From: Paenibacillus sp. Soil750
GTDB taxonomy: Bacteria > Bacillota > Bacilli > Paenibacillales > NBRC-103111
Length of the DNA stretch: 61,946 nucleotides
NCBI RefSeq assembly: GCF_001428045.1
Contig: NZ_LMSD01000017.1
Location: 1 to 61,946 of the forward strand
Direction of reading: 5' to 3'
The notes beneath the pieces are model-generated. The model was given only the letters and a program-made list of their open reading frames with translations. It was not told where the DNA came from and searched no databases. Of this stretch, positions 1 through 8,318 are shown in pieces. Each line of letters starts with the position of its first letter. Within the stretch, counting starts at the first letter, position 1. Made by a program: the position numbers and the translations under genes.

Positions 1-18
1 TTGTCTTGATTCGCTCAT
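1..18 (-). CDS. 5' end of an unidentified gene (partial, runs off the left edge)
   Basis: An ATG on the minus strand at position 18 opens a reading frame beginning MSESRQ and leaves the window after six codons. It is preceded by AAGAGGTG seven bases upstream, a good Shine-Dalgarno match. Nothing can be said about the product. It lies downstream of the histidine kinase terminator in the same orientation, so it probably has its own promoter. Confidence 0.4.
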
Positions 19-189
19 GGAAAGACACCTCTTAGTTAATAGTTAAGATTATTATCACTTCTACACTAAGAGACGTCCACTATTAATTCTAAGTGCAGTT
101 ATCCATCTATAGCGAGTTTAATCGGAAAAACCTGAGATATAACTGTATAAAATCCATCAATTTGCCTGGAGCAAAGCAGATGTACGAAA

Positions 190-254
190 CAAAAAATAGA
201 GGCCTGATGTACGTCGACCGTCTTACTCGGTATCAACGTCAACATCAGGCCTCT
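190..254 (-). terminator. Rho-independent terminator of the hybrid histidine kinase gene
   Basis: Positions 198-210 and 242-254 are perfect 13-base inverted arms (AGAGGCCTGATGT and its complement) separated by a long loop that can itself pair partly. Read on the minus strand the stem is followed by ATTTTTTG. It sits 22 bases beyond the stop codon of the kinase gene. Confidence 0.75.
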
Positions 255-275
255 TCGTCTGCATTTTTTACATGC

Positions 276-3200
276 TCAATGTGCTTCACTTAACACAATG
301 GCGGGACTGTTGCCCTGTCCAAGAATTGCGTCGATCTCATGCTGAATTTGCTTCAGAATGTGTAAGACTTCCTTTGGATGGATGCCATTCTCCAGCACCT
401 TTTCCATAGCGAGTACTTCCGTCACCAGCGCATCTGCATAGAAATTCACTGCGATCCCTTTCAGGGTGTGGATCTTTCTTTTAACGGCAACAAGCTCCCC
501 GTCATCTATAAATGGGATCAGCTGATCATAGAAGTTAGAATAATCCTGCTTAAATTTCTCCATCATATACTGAAATATATGCAGCTTCTGATCAATATTC
601 CGCAGCAATTGCTCCACACCCACTCCTGGGTATTGGTTCAACAAGCTCAATTGATTCCATTTCCCTAACATATCTGTCAGCTGCCGTTCCGTAATCGGTT
701 TAATGAGCAAATCATTCATGCCCAGTTTCAGCAGCTGCATGCGATCCTGCATAAGCATATTCGCCGTGAGTGCTACGATCGGCACGAGATTCAAATGTTT
801 GCGTTGTCTCAGCTTCTGAGTAGCCTCATAGCCATCCATCTCTGGCATATGTATATCCATGAGAATCAGCTTCCATGGCTGGCTGTCAGCTAATTCTAAA
901 GCTTCAAGGCCATTCTGTGCGATCACCGTATGATAGCCCAATTGCTTCAATTGCTCAGAGATAACGAGCTGATTGATCTCATTGTCCTCTACCACAAGAA
1001 TGTTCCCTTTGGACTCCTTTGCCCGCTCCGCCTCCGTGTGAGCCATCGGAGCAGTTTCCGCTACTACCGTTCGAAACTCCCTCTGAGCTAGTCCCTCGAT
1101 AGCCAGTTTCAGATTGGCTCTGCTTACTGGCTTCACGAGTACGGCATCCGCTTGCAAAGCCTCTGGCAACTCTGACATCCATTCCCTGCCATCCAGTGTC
1201 GTATACGCGATTATCTTCGTACGTGAACGGTCAATAGGTGCGATCACTCGCTCTAACCCATCTTGATACTCGAGATCTTCCATTTGCATATCGAGAAGCA
1301 CATAGTCAACAGGCGAGTCGTTCCACGCATCTTTTTCTAACGCAGCCACCAACTCCGAAGCTGTCGCTACGCGATCTGTCTGCAAGTGCATCGCTTCGAG
1401 TAATTCAGCGATATGCTTAGCAACAAGAGGATGATCTTCGGCAATCCGAATTCGCTGACTCTGACTAGAACTAAGCTTCGTCTGTACGATAGTAGGCTGC
1501 ACTTCCTCTTCAGCACAAGCTTTCCCTAGCATTAAGTTGAAATAGAATCGGCTTCCTTGACCAAGGGTCGATTCAACTTGCAAGACACCGCCCATGGACT
1601 GTACTAAATGTTGGCAGATGACAAGCCCTAGGCCTGTCCCCCCATATCGCCGACTCATCGACGTATCTGCTTGTGAGAACGGAACGAAGAGCTTCGAGAG
1701 CTGCTCCTTAGAGATTCCGATGCCCGTATCCTCCATGGCGAACGAGAGTAAGTAACCCTCATCTGACCTTTCCTCTAGCGCGACTTTCAATCGCAAATAG
1801 CCTCTCTTAGTAAACTTAATGGCATTATTCGTTAGATTAATGAGCACCTGCTCTAAACGAAATGGATCTCCACTGACGAGATCAGGCAGGTCCTCCGACG
1901 TTTCGAGTATAATCTCGATTCGCTTCTTGCCTAACGATACACTCGTAAGATCAGCTACCTTTTGGAGTGATGCCTCCAGAGAGAAATCTACCGTTTCTAG
2001 TGACATTTTACCCGCTTCAAGCTTCGAGAAGTCAAGAATATCGTTAATCGTAGCCAGCAGAACGTTAGAGGAGGAATCAATTTTGCTTAAATAATCCTGC
2101 TGAATGGTAGTTAGCTCTGTCCTTTGTAAAAGCAAAGACAAACCGATGATCCCGTTGAGCGGCGTACGTATTTCATGACTCATCCTAGCTAAGAACTGAC
2201 TCTTAGCCCTGTTGGACTGATCCGCTTCTTCCCGCTTCTTCAGATCCGTAATATCGTGGACTGTCCCCGTCACACCATCAATTTCCTTCTCACCTTCCGT
2301 AAATAGCGGTGATAACGTCACATTATAGGCATGCTCGGACCCATCCGGATGCAAGAGGTGAATACCGAACTGTTGCGTTTTCCGCTCCAGAATGGTTTGC
2401 TCGAACCCTTTTTCCCATGTCTCCGTATCGTCCATTTGGACCAATTCCGTAAGCAGCTTTCCTTTCACGTGCTCGGCATCCATCTGATACGTAAGATACA
2501 TCTTACTATTGGACGAGGCAATAGTACCATCCAATCGAAATCGAAATATGAAATCTTCCGAGTTTTCTACCAAAGTCCGATACTGTTCATCTCTAGTTCT
2601 TGCTTTAATTAAAGCAGCGCGTTGCTCCGTAACATCACAAGCAGAACCAATCAACTCAATCACATAACCATTTTTGTAGATGGGCTGTAGACTGACTAGG
2701 ATTGTAAAACCGTTGTAGTCATACTCGTAATTGACACGTTCACCCTGCCAAGCCCTCTCGTAATATTGCTGGATACGAGCCTGAAAAGATTCGTTAAATA
2801 CATTCACTTCACTTATTTTCTTCCCAATAAACTGACTTGGTTTCAGCCCTAGCATTTGCAGCAGCTGTCCTTCAATCACAATATACACTAATTCATCACG
2901 GTGCTTATGGAGCTTAAACGTGAATCCCGGTTGAAAACGCAGCATATCCAGCAGCTCTTCCTCCACCTGCCGAATCTGCCCCTTATATTCCCGATTTCGA
3001 AGCAAATAGCGCATGAAGCAAGCGATTACAAAAACACACATGAACTGATAGCTGACGTATTTCCAGATAACATCCAGTGAAGTCCCGAATACGAGCCATA
3101 CCATGGCATAATAAAAAACAAAAAAGAACGTAGACGCATACAGCCATCTCATCCAATACGCTTTTACTTGGGCAAAAATGATGCCAGTCCCCGCAATCGC

Positions 3201-3575
3201 TGCAAGGCCAATTAACAAAATCGGCAAAGAAATCGCACCTTCCACGACAAACCTAGCTATCCACGCACAAGCAAACGCAATGAATAGAGAAAGCATTCCT
3301 CCCATGTAGGCAGCTAGCAGCAAACCAACACCGCGGAAATTAAGACTCACCTGTGGTGCCATTTGAATACTGAAATTCATCAAGACAACCACAAGCGCTC
3401 CATGTGCCAATCCGATATAAACTTTATGTAACCAAGTTGGCCTCTGATCAAGCTTCATGACAAGAAAGAAATGTTCCACAACTACGACAAAGACCGTTAT
3501 TAACGCAAAATTGACAATCAAATCACGTAACAGAGCAATCACCAACCCGTTTCTGACTCTAGTGAGGATACTCAT
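276..3575 (-). CDS. Hybrid sensor histidine kinase (multi-TM sensor, 2 PAS, HisKA, HATPase, 2 REC, HPt)
   Basis: A 1099-residue membrane-bound phosphorelay kinase. About 190 N-terminal residues form several hydrophobic segments of the 5TMR-LYT kind (GVGLLLAAYMGGMLSLF). Two PAS-like domains follow at about 205-455. The phosphoacceptor His is near residue 467 in MSHEIRTPLNG. The ATPase domain has N, G1 and G2 boxes (NLTNNAIKF, DTGIGI, GGTGLGL). Two receiver domains follow: the first has a plausible phosphoacceptor in LLDMQMED, the second has ILMDIHMPEMDG near residue 902. A C-terminal HPt domain has its His in IHTLKG near residue 1036. Such kinases pass phosphate His-Asp-His to a separate regulator. 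The gene follows the REC-EAL gene by 32 bases in the same direction, so the two are probably co-transcribed. The ligand is unknown; the 5TMR-LYT type is often linked to envelope or muropeptide sensing, but nothing here proves that. Confidence 0.9.
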   Translation of the reverse strand: MSILTRVRNGLVIALLRDLIVNFALITVFVVVVEHFFLVMKLDQRPTWLHKVYIGLAHGALVVVLMNFSIQMAPQVSLNFRGVGLLLAAYMGGMLSLFIAFACAWIARFVVEGAISLPILLIGLAAIAGTGIIFAQVKAYWMRWLYASTFFFVFYYAMVWLVFGTSLDVIWKYVSYQFMCVFVIACFMRYLLRNREYKGQIRQVEEELLDMLRFQPGFTFKLHKHRDELVYIVIEGQLLQMLGLKPSQFIGKKISEVNVFNESFQARIQQYYERAWQGERVNYEYDYNGFTILVSLQPIYKNGYVIELIGSACDVTEQRAALIKARTRDEQYRTLVENSEDFIFRFRLDGTIASSNSKMYLTYQMDAEHVKGKLLTELVQMDDTETWEKGFEQTILERKTQQFGIHLLHPDGSEHAYNVTLSPLFTEGEKEIDGVTGTVHDITDLKKREEADQSNRAKSQFLARMSHEIRTPLNGIIGLSLLLQRTELTTIQQDYLSKIDSSSNVLLATINDILDFSKLEAGKMSLETVDFSLEASLQKVADLTSVSLGKKRIEIILETSEDLPDLVSGDPFRLEQVLINLTNNAIKFTKRGYLRLKVALEERSDEGYLLSFAMEDTGIGISKEQLSKLFVPFSQADTSMSRRYGGTGLGLVICQHLVQSMGGVLQVESTLGQGSRFYFNLMLGKACAEEEVQPTIVQTKLSSSQSQRIRIAEDHPLVAKHIAELLEAMHLQTDRVATASELVAALEKDAWNDSPVDYVLLDMQMEDLEYQDGLERVIAPIDRSRTKIIAYTTLDGREWMSELPEALQADAVLVKPVSRANLKLAIEGLAQREFRTVVAETAPMAHTEAERAKESKGNILVVEDNEINQLVISEQLKQLGYHTVIAQNGLEALELADSQPWKLILMDIHMPEMDGYEATQKLRQRKHLNLVPIVALTANMLMQDRMQLLKLGMNDLLIKPITERQLTDMLGKWNQLSLLNQYPGVGVEQLLRNIDQKLHIFQYMMEKFKQDYSNFYDQLIPFIDDGELVAVKRKIHTLKGIAVNFYADALVTEVLAMEKVLENGIHPKEVLHILKQIQHEIDAILGQGNSPAIVLSEAH

Positions 3576-3607
3576 TTCACATATCCTTCATCATTCTATC
3601 ATTTCAT

Positions 3608-4879
3608 CTAGGCTAGTTGATACAACATTTCTTCAATATGTCTAACTTCCACTGGTTTACTATAATAATAGCCTTGAACGAAGCAGCAGCCATACTCGCG
3701 CAGCACTTGCAGCTCCTCTTCAGTTTCAACGCCTTCTGCAACCACAGCAAGGTTCAATTGCTTCGCCATTGCGAGCATCGTGCTCACGATAATCGCGTTC
3801 ACTTGACCGTGTTGTAACCCTTTAATAAACGATTGATCTATTTTTATTTTATCCATCGGGAGATCACGCAGATATCCAAGCGAGCTATAGCCTGTACCGA
3901 AATCATCCATGGCAATGCGGAGTCCTAGCTCTTTGAGTTTCCCTAATGTATCCGCGGCTAGTCTGGCTTCTACACTTAAGCTCTCTGTAATTTCAAGTTC
4001 TAAGTACTTCGGCTCTAAGCCGGTTTCCTCCAGGATCGCTGCTATGGTTCCACTTAAGCGACAATCATTGAATTGCTTACGCGATAAATTGACAGCTACA
4101 AACATGGGGGGAAGACCCGCAAGCTGCCATTTCCGATTCTGTCTGCACGCTTCTCGCAGCACCCACTCCCCAATCTCGTGGATCAGCCCGCTTTCTTCTG
4201 CAATCGTAATGAATTCCGAAGGCGGGACATAACCGACATAAGCATTGTCCCAGCGAAGAAGACACTCCAATCCAACAACACAATTCGTACTGATATCTAC
4301 GACAGGCTGATAGACCAGATTAAATTCGTTCTTCGAGATGGCATGGCGGAGATACAGTTCAATATCCATCCGTCTCTGCAGCAAAGCGCCATTGATTAAC
4401 GGAGCGCCAGGCTGCAAACTATCCATGTATCCGTCAGATTGTGTGCTTGCGGGATACACGCCTTTTACCCCATTTTGAATGGCAAGCTTGCAACGTTCGA
4501 GGAAATAGGTGACTACCCCATCACCCGTAAGTCCCGAAACTAACATTTCTTTATGAAAATAATCGACTGCGCCAAAACGCATCGCTTGGATCGTTTGAGC
4601 CGAGCCTTCTGATGTAAGTGTGCTCAGTATAATTACAGGAATAGGACTATGGTCCATGATGAGTTGGAGTGCCGAAAGTCCCGATAAATCAGGCAAGTCC
4701 ATATCAATGAGAATCAAGTCCGGCCTGTCACGAAACACATATGCCAATACAGCACTGCCATCTGCTACAACTCCTGACAGTATAAGCTGTTCATCCTCCC
4801 TCAGGATGGTCGTAATGACCCCCTCGGTTTGTTCCGACTCACTCACTACTAGTACTCTATGCCTGCCTATCAGACTCAT
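3608..4879 (-). CDS. Response regulator with EAL c-di-GMP phosphodiesterase domain
   Basis: 423 residues. Residues 1-120 form a receiver domain with the phosphoacceptor Asp in LILIDMDLPDLSG near residue 60. Residues about 170-420 form an EAL domain. The signature reads ECLLRW rather than EALLRW, so the catalytic Glu is kept. Other catalytic motifs are present: VNLSRKQF, LEITES, DDFGTGYSSLGYL, KIDQSFI and AEGVET. An active phosphodiesterase hydrolysing cyclic di-GMP to pGpG is therefore likely. The start ATG has AGAGGTGG upstream. The gene is the first of a pair with the hybrid kinase, which could phosphorylate its receiver domain and so link an extracellular cue to c-di-GMP level. No GGDEF domain is present. 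Confidence 0.9.
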   Translation of the reverse strand: MSLIGRHRVLVVSESEQTEGVITTILREDEQLILSGVVADGSAVLAYVFRDRPDLILIDMDLPDLSGLSALQLIMDHSPIPVIILSTLTSEGSAQTIQAMRFGAVDYFHKEMLVSGLTGDGVVTYFLERCKLAIQNGVKGVYPASTQSDGYMDSLQPGAPLINGALLQRRMDIELYLRHAISKNEFNLVYQPVVDISTNCVVGLECLLRWDNAYVGYVPPSEFITIAEESGLIHEIGEWVLREACRQNRKWQLAGLPPMFVAVNLSRKQFNDCRLSGTIAAILEETGLEPKYLELEITESLSVEARLAADTLGKLKELGLRIAMDDFGTGYSSLGYLRDLPMDKIKIDQSFIKGLQHGQVNAIIVSTMLAMAKQLNLAVVAEGVETEEELQVLREYGCCFVQGYYYSKPVEVRHIEEMLYQLA

Positions 4880-5026
4880 TTTTCCGCCACCTCTTCAAGC
4901 CATTCTTACTTATACTACCAGTATACTTTCCACTTATTAGGACACTTACTTAAATCTTATGAATTTCACACCTCCTTTTCGCTAATATTTTACTAACATT
5001 TTTTTGGATTTCCTAGATGAAAACGG

Positions 5027-5055
5027 TTTACTCTTAAAATTCGACAGCGTATAAT
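5027..5055 (+). promoter_or_regulatory. SigA-type promoter for the OmpR-family regulator, with a nearby GCTAA palindrome
   Basis: TTTACT at 5027-5032 and TATAAT at 5050-5055 are spaced by 17 bases. Just downstream, 5066-5078 is a palindrome GCTAA-ATA-TTAGC, and its complement-like sequence GCTAATATTT recurs at 4981-4990. These are plausible binding sites for the adjacent regulator between the two divergent units; this is inferred from position only. Confidence 0.5.
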
Positions 5056-5145
5056 AGAATTATTAGCTAAATATTAGCAACATCACTCACCTCATCACTT
5101 TTACGAATATCAAATTAGAAAACTATGCGTTAGGGGGAACTTCTA

Positions 5146-5859
5146 ATGGACAGAGTTCTATTAATTGAGGACGATGATATTATCGGTGAGATGATCTGCA
5201 TGTATCTGAAGGAGGAAGATTTCTTAGTACTCAGGTGCCACAATGGACAGGAGGGTCTAACGGCCTTACACAATTTCCAACCCGATCTGATTCTACTTGA
5301 TCTTATTCTTCCAGACTTTGAAGGTACAGAGCTATGCAATTCCTTACGAGGACTAACACCTGTTCCGATTATTATCATCTCCTCTAATTCCAAAGTCAGC
5401 GAGAAAATCGAAGCCTTTACCGTTGGTGCCGATGATTATTTATGCAAACCATTCAGTATGCATGAAATGAAGGCCCGCATCCAAGTCCTATTACGCCGCT
5501 TCAAAAAGGAACTACCCGCTGAGCAGCAACTTGCTACTCCTACCCCGATACGCCAACGGATTACCGTTCCCGCCATGGAGCTCCAAATTAATTTAGAGAA
5601 ACGAACCTTGCACGTACGAGGTGAATCAATCGAAATGACCTTCTCCGAGTTTGAGCTCATTCGATTGCTAGTTGAACATCCTGAACGGGTATACCGTCGC
5701 GAAGACCTGATCAATGCATTACGCGGATTCGACTCCTACATAAATGAGCGGGCGATTGATGTACATATTACGAATTTGCGCAGGAAAATCGAGGTCAATC
5801 CCAAAGAGCCAAAATATATTAAGACCGTATGGGGCGTAGGCTATAAATTTGTCATCTAA
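5146..5859 (+). CDS. OmpR/PhoB-family response regulator
   Basis: 237 residues, standard length. The receiver domain (1-120) has the acidic pair in LIEDDD, the phosphoacceptor Asp in LILLDLILPDFEG near residue 50-55 and the conserved Lys in LCKPF. The C-terminal winged-helix DNA-binding domain (about 140-237) has the usual ending KTVWGVGYKF. The start ATG has AGGGGGAAC upstream. There is no kinase gene beside it on the same strand, so it is an orphan or is served by the divergent hybrid kinase at 276-3575. It is transcribed alone and ends in a hairpin terminator. Confidence 0.9.
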   Translation: MDRVLLIEDDDIIGEMICMYLKEEDFLVLRCHNGQEGLTALHNFQPDLILLDLILPDFEGTELCNSLRGLTPVPIIIISSNSKVSEKIEAFTVGADDYLCKPFSMHEMKARIQVLLRRFKKELPAEQQLATPTPIRQRITVPAMELQINLEKRTLHVRGESIEMTFSEFELIRLLVEHPERVYRREDLINALRGFDSYINERAIDVHITNLRRKIEVNPKEPKYIKTVWGVGYKFVI

Positions 5860-5876
5860 AAAGCCAATTACATATT

Positions 5877-5913
5877 GACCTGATCCAAGATTGGATTGGG
5901 TCTTATTTTTTGC
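5877..5913 (+). terminator. Terminator of the OmpR-family regulator gene
   Basis: GACC-TG-ATCCAA pairs with TTGGAT-TG-GGTC around a two-base loop, followed by TTATTTTTTG on the plus strand, 18 bases after the stop codon. Confidence 0.8.
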
Positions 5914-6036
5914 TTTTATTATTAAAATTAGTAAAAAATGGGTTGACCTTCCAATATTATTCCTTTATCATTTGAATTCTGAACCGCTGCCGCGGGCGGT
6001 AACTATAACTATGTAACTTACAGGTGAGGTATTCGA

Positions 6037-6663
6037 ATGCACAATGATAAGTACATGAGGAAGCTGGATACGCTTGGTCAAGAAAAGAACGAATTATCCG
6101 ATTTGTTAGCTGACAGCCCAGAGTACGCTGAGCATGGAACAGAAGATCATATAGTCGCTCTGAAGAAGCCTGTCTGGGCTGCGGGAATCCCGAACCATCT
6201 CGATATCATTCATGTGGGGGAAAACCATATACATATCTTGAGCTCCTCACTAGAAACCCTCCATGTCATTCCCAACGGTATCCTCGATCTGAATCATCAA
6301 TTCAACTTACGGAAAGCCCCTAACAAAAGGCAGATCGCACTGTGTATCAAATGGCTGTCTTGTCGCCTGCCGCCTACCTTACAGACTTTCGCTTGTATCG
6401 GCAGAGGACTTCATTCCCTTCAACAATCAGCCGTTGAGCTTGAACAGGATCGCTATTGCTTACGTGAGGATTTCCTTCTTTTTGCTCAGCAATTGGCCCT
6501 TCAAGAGTTTCATACCTTTGCCCCTGATTCCCCTTCGAAACCCTTATGGGTGCAGGAGGTTATTGCTTTGCACTGCGTTATTCTAGCAGGATTGTTCAAA
6601 TCAGGCGCTTCTAAATTCATGCCGCACACGTTGGAATCCACTTCCTTAACAGGGCTAATCTAA
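6037..6663 (+). CDS. Unknown protein, possibly a diverged Ppx/GppA-like C-terminal region
   Basis: 208 residues with no family I can assign firmly. The stretch LDIIHVGENHIHILSS followed by VIPNGILDLNHQF resembles, in spacing and hydrophobic pattern, the phosphate-binding glycine-rich loop and following segment of exopolyphosphatase/GppA proteins. FACIGRGLHSLQ then falls where those proteins have VGTGGTxxxL. The glycine-rich residues needed for catalysis are mostly lost, so if related it is likely inactive or repurposed. A fair Shine-Dalgarno site (ACAGGTGAGG) precedes the ATG. It is followed nine bases later by a MarR-like remnant. The first 50 residues are polar and have no recognisable motif. 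Function unknown. Confidence 0.6.
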   Translation: MHNDKYMRKLDTLGQEKNELSDLLADSPEYAEHGTEDHIVALKKPVWAAGIPNHLDIIHVGENHIHILSSSLETLHVIPNGILDLNHQFNLRKAPNKRQIALCIKWLSCRLPPTLQTFACIGRGLHSLQQSAVELEQDRYCLREDFLLFAQQLALQEFHTFAPDSPSKPLWVQEVIALHCVILAGLFKSGASKFMPHTLESTSLTGLI

Positions 6664-6672
6664 GTAAATTCA

Positions 6673-6921
6673 ATGCAGGGAATATGCGTTCGAGATTTCA
6701 ACCTCTTCTATGATCAGAAGTTAGCCGTGTATGGACTAACAGCTTCAAAGGTGAATGTTCTTGAAATACTCTGGACATTCGGGGATGCTCACCGCGTCAT
6801 TTGCATGGCCATGATCACCGAGTTGGAGCAGCATCTTAGAGATAGCTTAGCACCAGAGGAATCGTCACTCCTTCTTGTTTGGATGAAGAAGATCCATACA
6901 CATCTTCCGAAGGAGTCTTAA
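6673..6921 (+). pseudogene. MarR-family regulator remnant with the DNA-binding core deleted
   Basis: 82 codons. The N-terminal half (LFYDQKLAVYGLTASKVNV... up to WTFGD) matches the start of MarR proteins, whose family pattern is 'YGLT..q..vL..l'. The C-terminal half (ELEQHLRDSLAPEESSLLL...KIHTHL) matches the dimerisation helix at the family's end. The roughly 55-60 residues between them, which carry the recognition helix and wing, are missing, and usual family length is about 140. No Shine-Dalgarno site precedes the ATG. I read this as an in-frame internal deletion that removed DNA binding. It could still dimerise if translated. A MarR-like palindrome lies downstream at 7020-7036. Confidence 0.55.
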
Positions 6922-6950
6922 CTGACCCTATCTGCGATAGAACTAGCCTG

Positions 6951-6990
6951 AAACGAGGTCATTTATTGGTAATGACCTCGTTTAGGTATT
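6951..6990 (+). terminator. Terminator after the MarR remnant
   Basis: Perfect 13-base stem AAACGAGGTCATT (6951-6963) and its complement (6971-6983) with a seven-base loop, followed by AGGTATTTTATT. The arms begin and end in A/T runs, so it could act on both strands. Confidence 0.75.
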
Positions 6991-7019
6991 TTATTAACCA
7001 GGTATTTCTCTGTCCTATT

Positions 7020-7036
7020 ATTTAGGTAAACTAAAT
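7020..7036. promoter_or_regulatory. Palindrome of MarR-operator type upstream of the MBL-fold gene
   Basis: ATTTAG-GTAAA-CTAAAT: six-base perfect arms spaced by five, typical in size for a MarR-family operator. It lies about 55-70 bases upstream of the MBL-fold hydrolase start and just after the MarR remnant, which suggests the remnant's intact ancestor once controlled this gene. Inference from sequence and position. Confidence 0.4.
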
Positions 7037-7090
7037 ATAAACGAAGGTTATTACAGCTAGTTACTAGTTATCTTTATTTGGGAGAGGGGA

Positions 7091-7789
7091 ATGAAGATGA
7101 AAGTTCAACAAGTTGTTACAGGTGTTTATTGGTTACCACTTGGGACCGTTAATGCTTACTTGATCCAAGCTGAGGATGGGCTTATTCTGATTGACACCGG
7201 TACACCAGGATGTGCTCCCAAAATTTTGGAGGGAATCCAAGCCATCGGCCACAAGCCGCCTGACTTGAAAATCATTTTACTTACGCATGGTCATCCTGAT
7301 CATGTAGGTAGTACAGCTGCACTGAAGCGAGAGGTTCCGCATGTGAAGATCTATATCAGCGAAGTGGATGCGCCGATCGTAGAGAAGGGGCAGCCGCAGC
7401 GTCCGCTGACGGCAACGCCTGGGCTCATGAATAAACTGTTGTTCCGTTTATTCATCAAAGAAACGCCGATAGAAACTTTTCCTATCGATGGCTATCTGAT
7501 AGCGAATGACACGCTAGATTTCGCTGCTGGTTTGCAAACAATCCCTGCTCCCGCGCATAGCGCAGGGCAATTAGCCTTGCTGCTGCCGAAGCAAGGCGGC
7601 GTGATGTTCGCCGCGGATGCAGCGGCCAATATGATGGGCCTTGGCTGGAGCATCGGCCACGAGAACTTCGCACGAGCGAAGCAGGACTTAATCCGCCTAG
7701 GGAAGGCGGAGTTCAATGTCGCTTGCTTCGGCCACGGCAAGCCTTTGCTTGAGAGGGCATCGCAAACGTTTCGAGCCAAATGGGCGTAG
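7091..7789 (+). CDS. MBL-fold metallo-hydrolase
   Basis: 232 residues, a stand-alone metallo-beta-lactamase-fold enzyme. The metal-binding motif HGHPDH (in LLTHGHPDHVGS) is complete. Later ligands are visible as the His in PAHSAGQ, the Asp in FAADAAANMM and the His in CFGHGKPL. Such proteins bind two metal ions and hydrolyse esters, thioesters or lactones; the substrate cannot be told from sequence. There is no signal peptide, so it is cytoplasmic. The start is preceded by GGGAGAGGGG, and a second ATG two codons later is equally possible. It is transcribed alone, and the 52-bp repeat array starts right after its stop codon. Confidence 0.88.
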   Translation: MKMKVQQVVTGVYWLPLGTVNAYLIQAEDGLILIDTGTPGCAPKILEGIQAIGHKPPDLKIILLTHGHPDHVGSTAALKREVPHVKIYISEVDAPIVEKGQPQRPLTATPGLMNKLLFRLFIKETPIETFPIDGYLIANDTLDFAAGLQTIPAPAHSAGQLALLLPKQGGVMFAADAAANMMGLGWSIGHENFARAKQDLIRLGKAEFNVACFGHGKPLLERASQTFRAKWA

Positions 7790-7797
7790 GTTTGGTG

Positions 7798-8088
7798 AAG
7801 CAGAGGAGATAGTCGATTATTTCGACTATCTCCTCTGCTTTTGCCTCTGTTACGCCCGCGTTAGTCGATTATTTCGACTATCTCCTCTGCTTTTGCCTCT
7901 GTTACGCCCGCGTTAGTCGATTATTTCGACTATCTCCTTTACTTTTGCCTCTGTTACGCCCGCGTTAGTCGATTATTTCGACTATCTCCTCTGCTTTTGC
8001 CTCTGTTACGCCTGAGTTAGTCGATTATTTCGACTATCTCCTCTGCTTTTGCCTCTCTTACGCCCGCGTTAGTCGATTATTTAAACTA
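7798..8088. repeat. Tandem array of a 52-bp hairpin-bearing repeat, five full copies and a decayed sixth
   Basis: The core TAGTCGA-TTATT-TCGACTA starts at 7810, 7862, 7914, 7966 and 8018, exactly 52 bases apart, and in degenerate form (TTAAACTA right arm) at 8070. Between cores lies TCTCCTCTGCTTTTGCCTC followed by TGTTACGCCCGCGT, nearly identical in each copy. Each core is a seven-base inverted repeat. In the first copy the upstream flank extends it to a perfect 19-base stem (7798-7816 with 7822-7840), which may terminate the MBL-fold gene. Copies differ at only a few bases (for example CCTTTACTTTT in the third), so the expansion is recent or maintained. The period is not a multiple of three, so it is not a coding repeat, and there are no unique spacers. 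Confidence 0.9.
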
Positions 8089-8115
8089 TCTCTGGCCTAA
8101 CTACTCCCACGTCAC

Positions 8116-8255
8116 CGATTAGTCCGTTTTTGCCGAATTAATCTCACCGCGCGCGCCAATAAAGCTCAATTAGTCCGAAATAGCCCCACTAAATCGGCCC
8201 AAACACCACTCCCGCGAGTAATGTGGGAAATAGTTCGGCAGAATCGGACTAATCG
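8116..8255. repeat. Long-range imperfect inverted repeat related to the tandem array
   Basis: Positions 8116-8137 and 8234-8255 are 22-base arms that match at 20 positions when one is reverse-complemented (CGATTAGTCCG at the outer ends, CCGAA/TTCGG inside). A further AATTAGTCCGAAATAG at about 8168-8183 shares the TTAGTC(C)GA theme with the 52-bp units. The interval holds no gene and may be an older, decayed part of the same repeat family. Confidence 0.6.
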
Positions 8256-8263
8256 AGGATTTC

Positions 8264-8312
8264 AAATAAAAACAAGCCGCCCCGAAGTAGAACATCTACT
8301 TTACAGGACGGC
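8264..8312 (-). terminator. Terminator of the SulP-ClC operon
   Basis: On the minus strand GCCGTCC and AAGTAGA pair with TCTACTT and GGGCGGC (one G-U pair), followed by TTGTTTTTATTT. It starts seven bases after the ClC stop codon. Confidence 0.7.
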
Positions 8313-8318
8313 CTATTT

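Noticed and set aside
93..293. 66-codon frame at the left end
   Set aside because: It covers the kinase terminator hairpin and the end of the kinase gene in antisense.
7798..8088. Possible CRISPR array
   Set aside because: Units are contiguous and share one 52-bp sequence with no unique spacers, and there are no cas genes.
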